A stretch of DNA of 64,000 bases from Heloderma charlesbogerti (lineage: Eukaryota > Chordata > Lepidosauria > Squamata > Helodermatidae). This document shows, one piece after another, positions 35,693 through 48,190 of this stretch. The stretch is from the NCBI GenBank assembly GCA_026122225.1, contig JANEZZ010001871.1:496001-560000 (forward strand), in the 5' to 3' direction. The first letter of the stretch is position 1. Each line of letters begins with the position of its first letter. The notes under the pieces were generated by a model. The model searched no databases, was not told the origin of the DNA, and saw only the letters and a program-made list of their open reading frames with translations. The position numbers and the translations under genes were made by a program.

Positions 35693-37132
35693 TCTAACCT
35701 AACCCCCTCTTCCTGAAATCTTTTCAGCTACGCTAGAAAAAGAAGACCTGTGAAGGCTCTTGGCCTAGAATCCCCAGTCCCTTTATTTCAGAGGAACCCC
35801 ATCCAAGTCCAAGACACTGCTCCTCAGTAACAGGGCTGTGGATTGCAGCCATCATTTTGTTTATATAATTAAGGCTGTTTCTTTTAGATGTTTATCAAAA
35901 TAACAGAAGAGCAACAATACCATATAGATAAAAATAGCATTGGTTGTGGAATGTATTATTCATAATGACCATGAGAACCTGTTTTTCCAGAAGAATTAGT
36001 CTGATTAAATCATTCACTGAAGGGCCTCTAGTTATTTTGTTTTGGGGGGCTTTTTTAACTTCAGAATTATTGAACTGTTTTTTTTTTAAAGTAAATGGAC
36101 TTGAATACCCATATTTGGTAAAGCAGAAGAAAACAGCTGAATGAGGGTTTATTTGTTGTACAGATTTTTTAACAACTATGCAGTGTAAACAAGTCCATTA
36201 AACATGGGAGAGTTGCATTTTTAAAAACAAATACTCCTTGGTCTACACAGTCTGCAAGGGGAAAAAATCAAATTATTTTATATAACACTGCTTCTTACAG
36301 AGTTCCTTTAAGTGAAGTATGAAAGCTGTAGTGTAAGCTTTATTGGTCTATAAATATGTCATTATAGTTGGACTACATTTATATGCACCGGATTGGTGTT
36401 TAAGCCAAGAAAATATGTTTCTACAGGTTGATTTTTTTTTATTGAAACCCTTTGAGGCATACAACAGAATGTGTTTTAGGATAAGGTTATTAAAACAGCA
36501 TTTTCATTTTTTGCAGTAGGCTCATTGTCAATTACATTGCCACAAACTGTCTGAGGACAGGCAGTTACAAATGGCTTCATCTCCAAATGTGTCTTTAGAA
36601 AAAGAAGTAAAAGATAGAGGAGTCAGAACAGAGATTGAAGGAAGAGGTGTAGGGGAGGGAATGACTTAATTTAGTGCTTGAGGGTTCCATTTATTGGGGT
36701 GCTGTAGTGTAGCCAGCTTCTTCCCTCCCCGCTTCTCCTCTTTTCGTGCTCATATGGCTTTATTGTATGTGGCTTCAGACATAAACCCTTTATGTCTCCA
36801 GCTCAATAGCTGAGGATATGTCTGGGCAATGGCTTCTCCTGCTTAAACGTTAAACTGGAGTGTGTGAAGCCGTCTGTGGAAAAAGCAGTTACCTTCCCTG
36901 CATCACAAATGTGGTTGTGCCCTTGGCAAAACCAGTGCCAATTGCCCCATCTGTGGTATCTGGAGTATAAAGGAAAGGCAGAAAACCAGGTTGCAGTATG
37001 TGAGCATATTCTGTGGGTTGGTTTAGTGTCCTGATGGCCAAATTGCAGTTTAGCAATTAGTCTGAGCCTTGGGTTTACGCACTCTGATTTCCTCCCTGAC
37101 TTGTTGCGTTGAACAACCCATAGTTTGTCTTT
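35693..37132. other. unassigned non-coding sequence
   Basis: No gene or recognisable repeat. A 264-codon minus-strand frame runs from 37597 to 36803 but crosses foldback repeats at its start and has no exon signals. Confidence 0.4.
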
Positions 37133-37241
37133 ACCAGCAAACGTGGTTTCTGCTTGCCTTCCAAACCTGAACTGGAAATCATGTTTGAAATGGGCTTCCA
37201 GTTCTAGTTTGGAGGGAAAAATGAAACCATCGTTTGCTGAT
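37133..37241. repeat. hairpin-forming inverted repeat
   Basis: Arms cagcaaacgtggtttctgct, gccttccaaacctgaactgg and their inverses ccagttctagtttggaggg and gaaaccatcgtttgctg pair around a loop of about 13 bp. Probably one half of a composite foldback with the next feature. Confidence 0.65.
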
Positions 37242-37311
37242 TTTGATGCAGTGGCAAACTGTGGTTTCTCTGACCTAAGACACCAAGGAAGAAGGAGTCT
37301 GTAAGATGGGA

Positions 37312-37656
37312 GGTTGTTCAGATGATCAGCAAGGGCAAACAGCACAGTGTTGGTTGTTTCCCCCACCCCTGCGTGGCCGGTCATGCAACTAATGACCTGC
37401 GCTGTGCGTAAGTCGTGTTGTCTGAACCTGGAACGTAGTACATTTTCACCCCCCCTGCAACCCCCACTGCAAGCCATGAGTTGTAGGGTGGGTGAACATT
37501 CACTGTGCCCATGCCGCACACTGGGTTCAGGCGACACAGCAACCTGTGATGTGGCGTGGGTAATTAGGGTAATCCCAGTTGTGCGACCAGCACACACGGG
37601 GGCAGAGGAAACAACTGATGCTGCATGGTTTCCCTTGCTGATTGTGTGAACCTGGA
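37312..37656. repeat. foldback element (about 345 bp)
   Basis: Left arm: ggttgttcagatgatcagca, agggcaaacagcac, gttggttgtttcccccaccc, ctgcgtggccggtc. Right arm: gcgaccagcacacacggggg, cagaggaaacaactgatgct, gtttcccttgctgattgtgt. The arms pair over about 75 bp with mismatches. Interior is CpG-containing and not coding. Likely an inverted-repeat transposon; no target duplication read. Confidence 0.65.
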
Positions 37657-39454
37657 CTAGGGCTCAGATCCAATGATCAAACCATGTTTTGGCTGTCAAT
37701 GTCTGAACCTGCCCAGTGTGTGTGAATTCTAGAGGCCAACGGTGTATCCAGGGCCCATCACACCTCTTTAGAAATCCCTATATGACTGTGCCGTAAACAT
37801 TGCACAGTAAGGCAATAGAGCTGGGGTGAGCAACATCTGGAGGGCCACAAGTTGCCTACTCTTGCATGAGAATTTAGTTCCTTACAAGTTAACTGGTAAT
37901 TGTTCACACATAAGGCCAGGATCATAAACCTCCATTCACCTGGTCATCTGTGGCAAGTAAACATTAACTCAGGTTGATCAGGCGAGGAAGCTTTTGTAAA
38001 TTAGGAGAGTATTGGCTCACTTTTTTTCTTTCAAGCCTCAATATGTTACAAGTGCTTACCACAGGAATATGTGTGTGAGCAAGTTACTAAGCTCTTTTGT
38101 GGGTTATTAACTTTTGTGGGTGGACCTAATGATAAGGCAAAGGCTCATGTTCACATGATATGCCTGTGCCTTGTGAAATGGAGTCATTAGTCCCTCTGAA
38201 CACATCTTGTAACTTTATCTCTTCATCCTTGATCTCTTCAGAGTGATAACATGGCCAAAAGCGAGAATGAACTATGCTCGTTCTATGAAACCGATTGCTG
38301 ATAATGCAAATCTCTGTCAGAAATCATAATATACAAACAGTGCCTGACAATATGTGGAATAAAACACTATTTTAATGTGTAGATTGTTTTCTTAATTGCA
38401 GATGTAAAATGTGGGTTTTTGAATCGCTCTGTCATTGGCACTCTCACCTGGAAAAGGAGTTTTAGTGCTGGCAGCATATTACCCCTTTGCTTTGGGCAGT
38501 TGCCTTATGTTGATTTTCCAGTCTATAAGTGGCTTGTATTATTTAGTTAACTGAAAGAAGCTACAATATTTATTAAATACCTAGATAATACCAGCTGTAT
38601 TGAGACTAGAGGAATGCTGATAAGCAAGGAGTCCTCGTTTCCTGAAAGACTAGCCTTGAGCCTGCTGTCTTAGGCTCTTACCTACAAAACCTTAAGTCAC
38701 AATAGATTTGTTAGTTTTAAGGTACTACAGAACACTTTGTTGTTTTTTTGTACCTGCATTTGAGATATTGTACTTGTTTAATTGCGTAATTGGTTAAAAG
38801 TGAAGGTGTTAAATTGAACTAATAATTGACTATTCCATAGTTTAATGAGCCGACTGCCTGTATTTTTGTAGTTTGAAAACTTGTAACTAGTTTCGAACTA
38901 GGTAAACCATTTTTGTTTTTGTTTATCACATGTTTATTCTACCCGTCCTCTAATGACCTGTCAGTTATGGAATTTTTTCTTCTTCACAACAAACTTGTGT
39001 AGGTTATTTATTAATTTACTTCCATGTTATTAATTTATTTATTTTTGATGTATCATACATATTTTATGTCCATAATTAACAGGTAATTACTTGCCCCCTT
39101 TTTTTGAGAGAGAGAGAACAATGTACAATGTCCCATTTTCAAACTGCTGTAATAGTCATGGTGCCTTGGATGATGTCTACGAAATTTTCAGCGTTCCAGG
39201 TGATTTGGAAATACCCTGTTTTGATAACCTTGTAAGACAGTGAGGCCCAAACATCTTTTACACAGGAAGATAAATTTGCAATGATTTTTAGTTGGAGCAG
39301 TGTTACACCCCTTACCATTATAATCAAACTTCCAGCAGGTTTACTCCATCTCAGAAGTTTTCTTCTTTCCTTTTCAGTTCAGTGTGAAAAGACAAACCAG
39401 TGGTTTCATTGACAATCTACATTTAATCATTTACTTAATCATTTAACCATTTAG
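37657..39454. other. unassigned non-coding sequence
   Basis: A single arm of the common hAT-type element may lie at about 37820-37865 (gagcaacatctggagggcca). The remainder is AT-rich with no supported features. Confidence 0.4.
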
Positions 39455-39575
39455 TTACATTTATATCCCACCATTCTTTCATCATAGAACTCAACGACGA
39501 GTGTTCATAGGGCTGTCCAACAGTCTCATATTCAGACACTGACCACACCCAGACCTGCTTAGCTTCCACAAAATA
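39455..39575 (-). repeat. 5S rRNA-like SINE, reverse orientation
   Basis: The minus strand reads ggaagctaagcaggtctggg and then tgtggtcagtgtctgaatat, matching the 5S rRNA internal promoter region (gaagctaagcagg, then cctggttagtacttggatg) with divergence. It ends with a tail ggtgggatataaatg. A 5S-derived SINE of the SINE3 type is the likely identity. Confidence 0.6.
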
Positions 39576-39640
39576 TCATTTGATTGGTTGATTTTAGGGA
39601 TTTATACCCCATCCTTCGACAAGTTCCCAGCGTGGCTAAT

Positions 39641-39800
39641 CACAGAATCATAAAATAGTAGGGTTGGAAGGGGCCTACAAGAACATTGAGTCCAACCACC
39701 TGTTCAATGCGGGAATCCAAATCAGAGCATCCCCGACAGATGGCTGTCCAGCCTCATCTTGAATGCCTCCAGTGTGGGAGAGCCCACTACCTCCCTAGGA
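39641..39800 (-). repeat. CR1 LINE 3' end
   Basis: Motifs cagaatcataaaatagtagg, gttggaaggggcctacaaga, gcgggaatccaaatcagagc, tggctgtccagcctcatctt and tgcctccagtgtgggagagc. Very close to the 33158 copy, and truncated at a similar point. Confidence 0.88.
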
Positions 39801-41294
39801 AATACAAAATTAAAATTGCAATTAGAACAAAAACATCACAACACCGCAATTTAAAAGAGCAGCATCAAGGCAATTGGCAGGAATAAAACAAGCAGCATAA
39901 AGCCAAAGAGAATTAAAAAGCCTAGGAAAGTTAAAATGTCTTCACCTGGTACTGAAATGACATTGGTAGGTGCCAGGTGAGCCTCCTTGGGGATAGTGAA
40001 GGCACCATCCCTTTCCACTGTGGCCGTCCATTGTACCTCAGATGGCAGGAGCATACTTCATGTGTCCTCAGCCCATGCAACAAAATAGTGCCTGGCCCAA
40101 GTTCAGTCTGTGATCTTCATGGTTGAGACAGGATTTGAGCCAAGACCTGGTCCAAGTCCAACCATTTCTCTGTGTGGTTTTAATGGTTTTGTCTGTGAAG
40201 AATGGATCTAACTTTTCTGTACGTATGTTAGTCTCTGATTTGATGCTGGAGGCATCAATATTTGTACTTCTTGTTGTTGTCTTTAGGTCTTACACTGATT
40301 CTTTCATTTCTCCTTTATCACATTTCTTTAAAGTTGTGGTTTAACTCAATACACTGATTTTCTGCTCAGCTGAATGTCTCCCATGGTGTCTAGTTCTTTC
40401 TTTTAATGATTTTTAAGTTCACTTTTTCCCTTCTCATTTAGCCTCCCCACCACCACCATGCCTTATTTTTTCTGTTAGTCTTATCACCTCATTCTTCGTA
40501 GATCTTGTGACAACTTTTCATCTGCTGTTATTGTTAAGTCTCATGTACAACAACCACCAAAATACTTGTTGCGGCCATTTCTGATATTTTGGGCTAATCG
40601 CCTCTTTTTGCTAGCCTTGGTGGCTGGCCCACAAAATGTTTTGCATTAGGCTTTCATAGGAGTGAGTCTAAGTGATAAATGGAACTCCCTTCCACTAGAA
40701 AAGAGTCAAAAGTCTCATAGTTTGTGGAAGAGCTGTAAATGCTTCTTCTGTGCTCTGGCATTCAGTGGCTAGAATGAAGTGGGTGTGGAGTAACTATAAT
40801 AGGGTATGTTGTTTTTTACTGTGTCTCTCTGTGTGTGTTATTTTATTTTTAACTGTTGTTACCTAGCACAAAACCTGAGAACAGGACAGAATAGAAACTG
40901 AACTAAAATAAAAAATATTTCCTGCAACACTGTAAAGTCTGATGGGAGATCTGCATATGCAGTCATGTGGTAGGCCTACGTCTGTGGACGACTGAACCCT
41001 TGGTACATGTCGCATTTAACACGAGTTACCTTCTTTCCTGGCTTGCACTCCCTGCTTAGCTTCACAGCATCCTTTACCCAAAATTTTAAACAAAGTCTTC
41101 AACTTAGCCTCCTTGAGCACCATTTCCTTGGTGGAAAGGCAGGGTATAAATCAAATAAATATTACATATCCCACAAGGTGTCTTCGTTCTGTTAGGTATA
41201 ATAGTGGGGATTGTCTGGCATGGAGTTAATAAATGTGTCTGTCCATATAGATTGGCTCTAAAATCACAGGATGATTGGACAGTTTGCTCAAAGG

Positions 41295-41505
41295 CCATAT
41301 GTGGGGGGCCATAGCTTAGTAGGGGAGCACATACTTGCATGCAGAAGGTCCTAGGTTTGATCCTGGCATCTCCATTTAAAGGATCTTGGGTGACAGAGCT
41401 GAGAAAGACCTCTGCCTAAGACTTTGGCAAGCCCCTGTCAAGAGTAGATGGCGTTGGGCTAGATGGACTAGTTGTCTGACAGCATAAGGCAGCTTCATAT
41501 ATACT
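41295..41505 (+). repeat. tRNA-derived SINE
   Basis: Head gggggccatagcttagtagg, gcatgcagaaggtcctagg and tttgatcctggcatctcc (box A and box B regions) is followed by the tail gcgttgggctagatggacta and cataaggcagcttcatata. The best + strand representative of the family also seen at 1030. Confidence 0.8.
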
Positions 41506-43464
41506 TACAATACAAAATGAATCCAACCATATAGGGTGCTTGACCCAATGTCAGTGAAACTCCATAGTAGCTTGCTTAACATATACTTCTGTCATCTCAA
41601 TAGTTCTCTTATATTTTCTTTGTCATCCAAGCAATGTGTTCTGTCTTCTTAAGATGCTCTTGTAAGAATCGTAAGATTAGTCAAACTGGTTGTTGCTCAT
41701 TGCCTTCTCAGAAGCAGCTTTAAGGCCAGCACCTTGCATCTCACTAAACGCCTGCTGTCAAGTCTTTTTTTTCATCTCTTGCTCTCTTTTTTTTAACTTG
41801 TCCCAGTTTTTGTCCAGTGATTCATTTTCCTCCTTGAACTTTTCTGGGCCACAGCTGTAGCTTCAGCCAAGGTGATTGAAAGGGTTCACTGACGAATATG
41901 TTTGACCACATGATCTTTGAATCCCTCTGGACTGTTCGGTTGCCCAATGAGAATTTGGATGATTCAAGTACTGTTGGTTTTTTACTTCTCCCCAGGGATG
42001 CCATATTTCATTAGTTCTGACACTCACGGTGCTGAAAGTATATTTAAACCTGCTGAAAATCCTGCCCTTGACTGGCTCTAGATGGCCTCCTTATATTATT
42101 GGCTTGGCCGGAGCCTCTTTTCAATTTGTGGTCTAACCTTATTGAGGGAGAGAGTTCAGTCTACCACATTTTGTCCATCAAGTATAGCTCCTCAAATTGA
42201 TACAGTCAGTGTTTAATCACCTGTTTTGACATCCTTCCAAACTATTACAGTCTTTAAATTACACAAGATATGGAACTCTCAACGTGATACATTTTGTTTG
42301 CATTATAATTTATCTTGATTTAAAGCCTATCCTATTCCAAAGGCTTGGAGTGGGAACAAAAATATAAAACCTGTAGCCAAACAGAATAAAAGTCCATCAC
42401 AGTAATATCATTTGAAAGTCCTCCCCACACCCCCGTCCCATAGCCAGAAGTGTGGTGGTGGTCGGAGCACACTTAATGGTAAGGCAGGGCATCATAGGCC
42501 AGTGCAACACAGTGAATCATAAATACAAATTGTGTTATGTGCATTAACTTAAGGCAATTAAAATTACAAAGAGAGCAATCCTATGGCCCCTAGACCGCAT
42601 CTGAGGAGCTATAGGATTTTGGGAATCCCCCTTCCCTCGACTGTTGAGACTATGACATCAAAGGGGGAAGTCTGAGTGGGGTTTTCTCCACCCCACCCAG
42701 CTGCCATGGAGAGTTCCACACCAGCTCCTCTCTTGAAGTCTGAGCTCCAACCTCAGAAGAGAATGGAAAGGGAGGGAGGGAACGTGCCAGTGGATGGGGA
42801 GAGGAGAGGCTGTGGATCTTCTCAGCTTCTGTTCATGGCCCCCTGGCAAGGTAAGATTGTTAGATGTGTTCGGAGGCCAGTCTGATGTTAAATGCAGTTT
42901 GGGAGGGACAGGAGGTGAAAAAGCCTCAGTTGTTCCTCCCATCCTGTCTGGCTCTCACCAGCAGGGCTTAGGATGAACACAGGGCTCTGAGATCAGAGCC
43001 CTCTATCTATTGAGCGTCAATCCAATAGGATTGTGTCCTAAATAATTAATCAAATTTAATTTGATTTTCCTAAAAATGTTAACAGTAAGTGCCAAGTGCT
43101 TGTCAGTCATTACAGCACCTTTGCACTCATTGGTCGAAAATATTAGAAGGCAAGAACAAGTTTATTTCTTACTGAACAGTTGGTTAGGTTACCTCCTGCG
43201 CCTTTTCTTTTACTTATTTTACCTATAATAGAGGATGTGTGTCTGTCTGACAGTGCCATAGCTCCAAGACCATGAAACCTAGACAGCTAAAACCTGGCAC
43301 GCATACTGAGGGGATCTTAGGGGTGTGTTCCTCAGGGTTATTTGGAGGTTAAAACTCATTAATTAATTTTACCTAATTTAAATGTGTCTTTGTGTTTGAA
43401 GCCTGCACTACCATCTTCAGTCACTAGGTGGTAGACTTGTCTAACCTGTGCAAAGGTTCGCAGT
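41506..43464. other. unassigned non-coding sequence
   Basis: No exon or clear repeat found. Some pyrimidine-rich stretches around 41770-41800 resemble splice acceptor tracts, but no open frame with a matching donor follows. Confidence 0.4.
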
Positions 43465-44348
43465 TAGGGATGTACGAAAGTCACTTATCTTTTTGCAGCT
43501 TGGCTTCGCGGTGGGGGGGAGGCGCTTCGCTTTTCCCCCCGAAGTTCAGGCAAAGGGGGGGAGGCTTCCTGCCTCGCCTGGCCGAAATTCAGGCTGGGGA
43601 GAAGCGCCCCGTCTCCCCGGCCACGAAACAAAAAGTTTTAAAAAAAAAGACCCCGTGATAGGCTACGTGACGATTTACGTAGCCTATCACGGCTAGATTT
43701 CCAAAGTCAGCCGTGATAGGCTACGTAAATCGTCACGTAGCCTATCACGGGTGACTTTGAGAAAAAAAAAGTGCGTACGCAAATGGCGGCAGCCCATGGG
43801 CGCCGCCATTTGCGTTCCTTATTTTGGCACGTCTAGTCTACGTAAAGACTAGACCCTTATTTAGCGTGCCCTTATTTTCGCTGTAGTCTACGTAAATCTT
43901 TACGTAGACTAGACGTGCCAAAATAAGGAATGCAAATGGCGGCGCCCATGGGGCGCCATTTGCATACGCGCTTTTTTCTTCTTTTTTTTCAGAGTCACCC
44001 GTGATAGGCTACGTGACGATTTACGTAGCCTATCACGGCTGACTTTGGAAATCTAGCCGTGATAGGCTACGTAAATCGTTACGTAGCCTATCACAGGTGT
44101 GTGTGTTTTTTTTTACTTTAGTTTTTTTTTTTTGCAATGGCGGCGGCGGCAGCCGGTCAGGAGACCGGCCGCTGCCCCCGCCTGCGCCGAACCGTCGCCA
44201 AACCGCTGCCGGGAGGGACATTCGCCAAAGGTAAGTCCCATCCCGGGGGGGGCGGCGGGGCGGAGAATTTCACCGCCGATTTCGGGGGGCCGAATGCGTT
44301 GGCGCTCATCCCCCCGAAGATTCGGGGAGAAATTCTCCGCCATCCCTA
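43465..44348 (+). mobile_element. palindromic hAT-type element, copy 2 (884 bp)
   Basis: Flanked by the perfect 8-bp repeat ttcgcagt (43457-43464 and 44349-44356). Ends TAGGGATG and CATCCCTA. Same layout as copy 1 but diverged: fewer minisatellite units, a 5' donor changed to GATAAGT, and an enlarged centre with an extra palindrome (arms gtagtctacgtaaa and tttacgtagactac). Core units lie at 43651-43692, 43711-43751, 43998-44038 and 44057-44096. The exon-like block starting ATGGCGGCGGCGGCAGCC at 44137 stays open to the donor AAAG|GTAAGT (GT at 44231), giving about 31 codons starting MAAAAAG. No transposase domain. Confidence 0.88.
43651..44096. repeat. nested palindrome core of copy 2
   Basis: Four outer gtgataggctacgt-type units surround ggcggcagcccatgggcg hairpins and an innermost pair of tagtctacgtaaa arms. 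The inner palindromes are larger than in copy 1, so the core is modular. Confidence 0.88.
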
Positions 44349-44356
44349 TTCGCAGT

Positions 44357-46102
44357 TGATACAATTTGAAGCTGGAGGAAGTAGTCTGAGGGACAGAGTT
44401 ACATGGCTGTCCCCTCCCCCATGCTGTGGGGCAGCCCCCCCCCAGTAGAGTGGAGTTGGCCGACCCCTCCCTCAGGGAGCTATAGAGGTGCACCATGGCA
44501 GGACCATGCCTAGAGATACCAAGGGCTGTCTCTTCACTCACATGGAGCAGGCACAATGTATCCAAAGCTGAGAGCTGTGCAACTTTGTTTGAAGGCTTTG
44601 CTGTATCGAATGATAGGCTATTCCAACCCATGCAAAGCCGGGCATATTTGCTAGTATCTCCATAATAAATGGACCAGAGATCTGTTAATTTTTAAAAATG
44701 TAAATACAAATCTGAATATATTATGTGAACTTCTAGCTTGATTAGAGTGCTGTCGAATATATTGCTACTGATTTATGCAAGAATTTCACAGAATCTAGTG
44801 TTTTTATCCCTGTAATTCAGGTTTGTATCCAACTGTGTCCATCTGCTTGGTGGAATAGACACCAATGGCAGAAAAGATTCCCCCTCCTCCTGTAGTCCCC
44901 CTGGAGAGCTGGGGAACCTGCTAGAGCAGATTTGGGGGGCTGCAGGGGGGAGGAGAGGAAGGGGAACTCCCATTGCATGACGTTGGATGGAACACTCAGT
45001 CTAGTTCCTATATGTTGTTGGACTAGGAGGAAGATGAAGTTAAGCACTTCAAGCATCACTGATTTCAGTGGATGAGTTGAGCATTTTATTAACCTTTCTC
45101 CAGCTGCAATCAATGGATTTAAAAGGGCTTAATTTTAGCTGGATCTTGCCTTGAATGTAGGCTCGAGAACAGCTCTTTCTAGTTCAACTGTATTGAAATC
45201 TCTAGGAATATGTTCTGCTAACGTATACTAGTAGGAGAAAGCACGTCATCCTAGTTACATACTGAAGTTGACTGAATATTCCTGGATAAACAGGTATGCG
45301 GCGTTGTCTTGTAATACCAGTATTTTTAAAACATTGTGTTTTCAGTCTTTAACAGAGGTAACATAAATGACTTCGTTTTAGAAAGTACAACCTACACGCA
45401 CTTCCATATTCCTAAGAACTCATTCTAAAAATAGGGTGGAAAAACAGCTAATTAAAAACTCCTTCGGTGTTCTGTAACACAATTTGACATGTTTTAGTCT
45501 GTTCCCTCTCTTTTGCAACTTGAAGATTGACTTCGTTATTACAGGCCAGTCTTGTAACACATAAACTTGTTGTGTTTGCTATCTAGGATGTTTGTCCTTT
45601 ATTTGTTATTATTGGAACTCCGTCATGCCGTTGGATCCCTCCTCATCATGAGATTTTCTTCCAACATTATTGAAATTGTGTGAGGCAAATGCATTTAGAA
45701 ACCCCGCTCTCTGTGCACATGTGAACATGCTCTGTAACATCTGAAATATAGTTTTTGTATCTTCCCCCAACTGCGAGACACACAGGCCACCCCTGCATGG
45801 GAGGTTCCACATCTCACTATGGAAGAGATGTGAAATTCCTCTTTCAGGCATTATGGAGAAGCGTGCTTATACAGTACATTTCCTTGGGCATCTCTGAATA
45901 TCCAAAGCCATTCCTGAGGTTCTGGCACTCTGTTCCATGGCAGCATTATAGTAGGACTACATTTATACCTGGAGTCTAAAGTTTTGCCCAAAGGCAAAAA
46001 GTATCTGGTAGCCTACAGTCTGGTAGCCTACAGTTTAGGCTGCCCCCACCCCCCAGTCCAACAGAAGCAGGGTATGATCTGAGTGCATATGATGTAACAA
46101 CC
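44357..46102. other. unassigned non-coding sequence
   Basis: No gene signal. Open frames immediately downstream of copy 2 are continuations of the GC-rich element into flanking sequence. Confidence 0.45.
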
Positions 46103-46225
46103 GTGCTGAAACTAAGTAGATCTGGGTCTGGTCAGGGCCTGGATAAGGGAGCACCTGGGATCGCTGTGTATGTTGCCTTGAGTGTCCTGGAGGAAAGTCA
46201 GGATGTAAATGAAATTAACAGAGTG
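46103..46225 (+). repeat. 5S rRNA-like SINE fragment
   Basis: The stretch gctgaaactaagtagatctg, gtctggtcagggcctggata, agggagcacctgggatcgct follows the order of 5S rRNA positions around the internal promoter, with substitutions, and leads to a tail ggaaagtcaggatgtaaatg. Companion of the reversed copy at 39455. Confidence 0.6.
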
Positions 46226-47080
46226 CTTGCCTTACAGAAGCAAATGATAGCAAGAATGTGCTGTATAGAAACACTTGTGGGCCAAGACACTGTTCAGTAT
46301 CTCAGTGGGCCGCGTTGTCTAGTTGCAGGTAGCCTTTTTTACTTTTCTACTAGCAATGTGCTTTTACAATTCCTGTTCATTCTTTGTTCTAATAAACACA
46401 ACTGTTTCTTCAATTCTGTATCGAGCATTCCGATTTTAAAATTATGGATAAATAGGGTTCTATCTTTACATGTTGTGGAATGAACCCTTTCCTCCTTCTC
46501 TATTGGCACAATAATTCCAAGATTCAAATTAAATAGGATCTTCATTTTCTGAACACCTTGCCTGACATTCTGTACATCTGTTTTACCCTCGCTTTCCCTT
46601 CTGTTGTGACTGCTTGAGCTATCACTTCATCTTCCCCAAGTACTTTAACATTTTTAATTTTCTCAAAACTGAAAAGAATTTCACTGAGGAATGGCAGGTG
46701 CCATTTTCGTCTGTTGTCACCACACTAACAGAATTCCTGTGGGTTTATTGAAAGGAATACTTTAAAGCTAATTAATAATGGCTATAGTAAAAAGGATGAG
46801 TGTGAATGGAGATGAAGAGATGGTACTCCAAAATGACACAAAGATGTAAAGTCAGGCAAGGGCTTAGTGGAATGTCTATTACACTTCCCTACGTATTCTG
46901 CCTGTAGATGGCATAGGCATTGTGCAGCCAGAGATAAGTGCATCAGTCCCATTGATTTCAGTGTGAGAGAATAAAGTATGCACACAAGTTCAAAGGATCT
47001 TAAGAGGCTATTGACATCAGCGGCCTTAGAAGTGCTTAACTTTGGATCATGCCCAATATATAGAACTGAGCACTAAAAAA

Positions 47081-48190
47081 ATAGAGAATTCCAGAAAAAC
47101 TTCTACTTCTGCTTCACTGACTATGCAAAAGCCTTTGATTGTGTGGATCACAACAAACTGTGGCAAATTCTTAACAAGATGGGAGTACCAGACCACCTTA
47201 CCTGTCTCCTGAGAAACCTGTACGAGGGTCAAGAAGCAACAGTAAGAAGCAGACATGGAACAACCGATTGGTTCAAAATTGGGAAAGGAGTATGACAAGG
47301 CTGCATATTGTCGCCCTGCTTATTTAATTTATATGCAGAGTACATCATGAGAAATGCCGGGTTGGATGAATCACAGGTCAGAATTAAGATTGCCGGGAGA
47401 ATTATCAACAACCTCAGATATGCAGACGATACCACCCTAATGGCAGAAAGCGAAGAGGATCTCAAGAGCTTCTTGTTGAGGGTGAAAGTGGAGAGTGCAA
47501 AAGCTGGTTTAAAGCTCAACATTAAAAAAACTCAGATCATGGCATCTGGCCCCATCACTTCCTGGCATATAGAAGGGGAAGAAATGGAAGCAATGACAGA
47601 CTTTATTTTCTTGGGCTCCAAGATCACCGCAGACGGTGACTTCAGCCATGAAATTAAAAGACGCTTACTCCTTGGGAGGAAACCTATGGCAAACCTAGGC
47701 AGCATAGTAAGAAGCAGAGATATCACCTTGCCGACAAAGGTCCATATAATCAAAGCTATGGTTTTCCCAGTAGCAACGTATGGCTCTGAGAGCTGGACTA
47801 TAAGGAAGGCTGAGCGCCGAAGAATCGATGCTTTTGAACTGTGGTGCTGGAGAAGACTCTTACGAGTCCCTTGGACTGCAAGGAGGTCAAATCAGTCTAT
47901 CCTAAAGGAAATCAACCCTGACAGCTCATTGGAAGGACAGATACTGAAGCTCCAATATTTTGGCCACCTAATGCGAAGAGAAAACTCCCTGGAAAAGACC
48001 CTGATGCTGGGAAAGATTGAAGGCAAAAGGAGAAGGGGATGGCAGAGGATGAGATGGCTAGATAGCATCACCGATGCAATGAATATGGACTTGAGCACAT
48101 TCCGGGAGAGAGTGGAGGACAGGAAGGCCTGCCGTGCTATGGTCCATGGGGTCACGAAGAGTCAGACACGACTGAACAACAACAACAAAA
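47081..48190 (+). pseudogene. BovB (RTE) LINE 3' part, reverse transcriptase and C-terminus
   Basis: One frame reads from 47083 to 48252 with a single in-frame TGA at 47293. Before it lie FTDYAKAFDCVDH and LRNLYEGQEATVR; after it come CILSPCLFNLYAEYIMRNA, the catalytic box YADD at 47419-47430, WCWRRLLRVPWTARRSNQ, KLQYFGHLMRRENSLEKTLM and VHGVTKSQTRL, then an (AAC)n tail at about 48175-48190. These motifs are those of the BovB reverse transcriptase and its C-terminal region. The endonuclease domain is absent, so the copy is 5'-truncated; the TGA sits where a CGA arginine codon is expected, fitting CpG decay. Non-functional but well preserved. Confidence 0.92.

Noticed and set aside
36803..37597. 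264-codon minus-strand open frame
   Set aside because: It overlaps foldback and hairpin repeats, and the composition and peptide show no recognisable domain.
41303..41375. tRNA-like box A and box B suggesting a tRNA gene
   Set aside because: It continues into a SINE tail repeated elsewhere in the window and no complete cloverleaf can be drawn.
44113..44631. 172-codon minus-strand open frame at copy 2
   Set aside because: It runs across the end of a transposable element into unrelated flank, and no domain or splice logic supports it.
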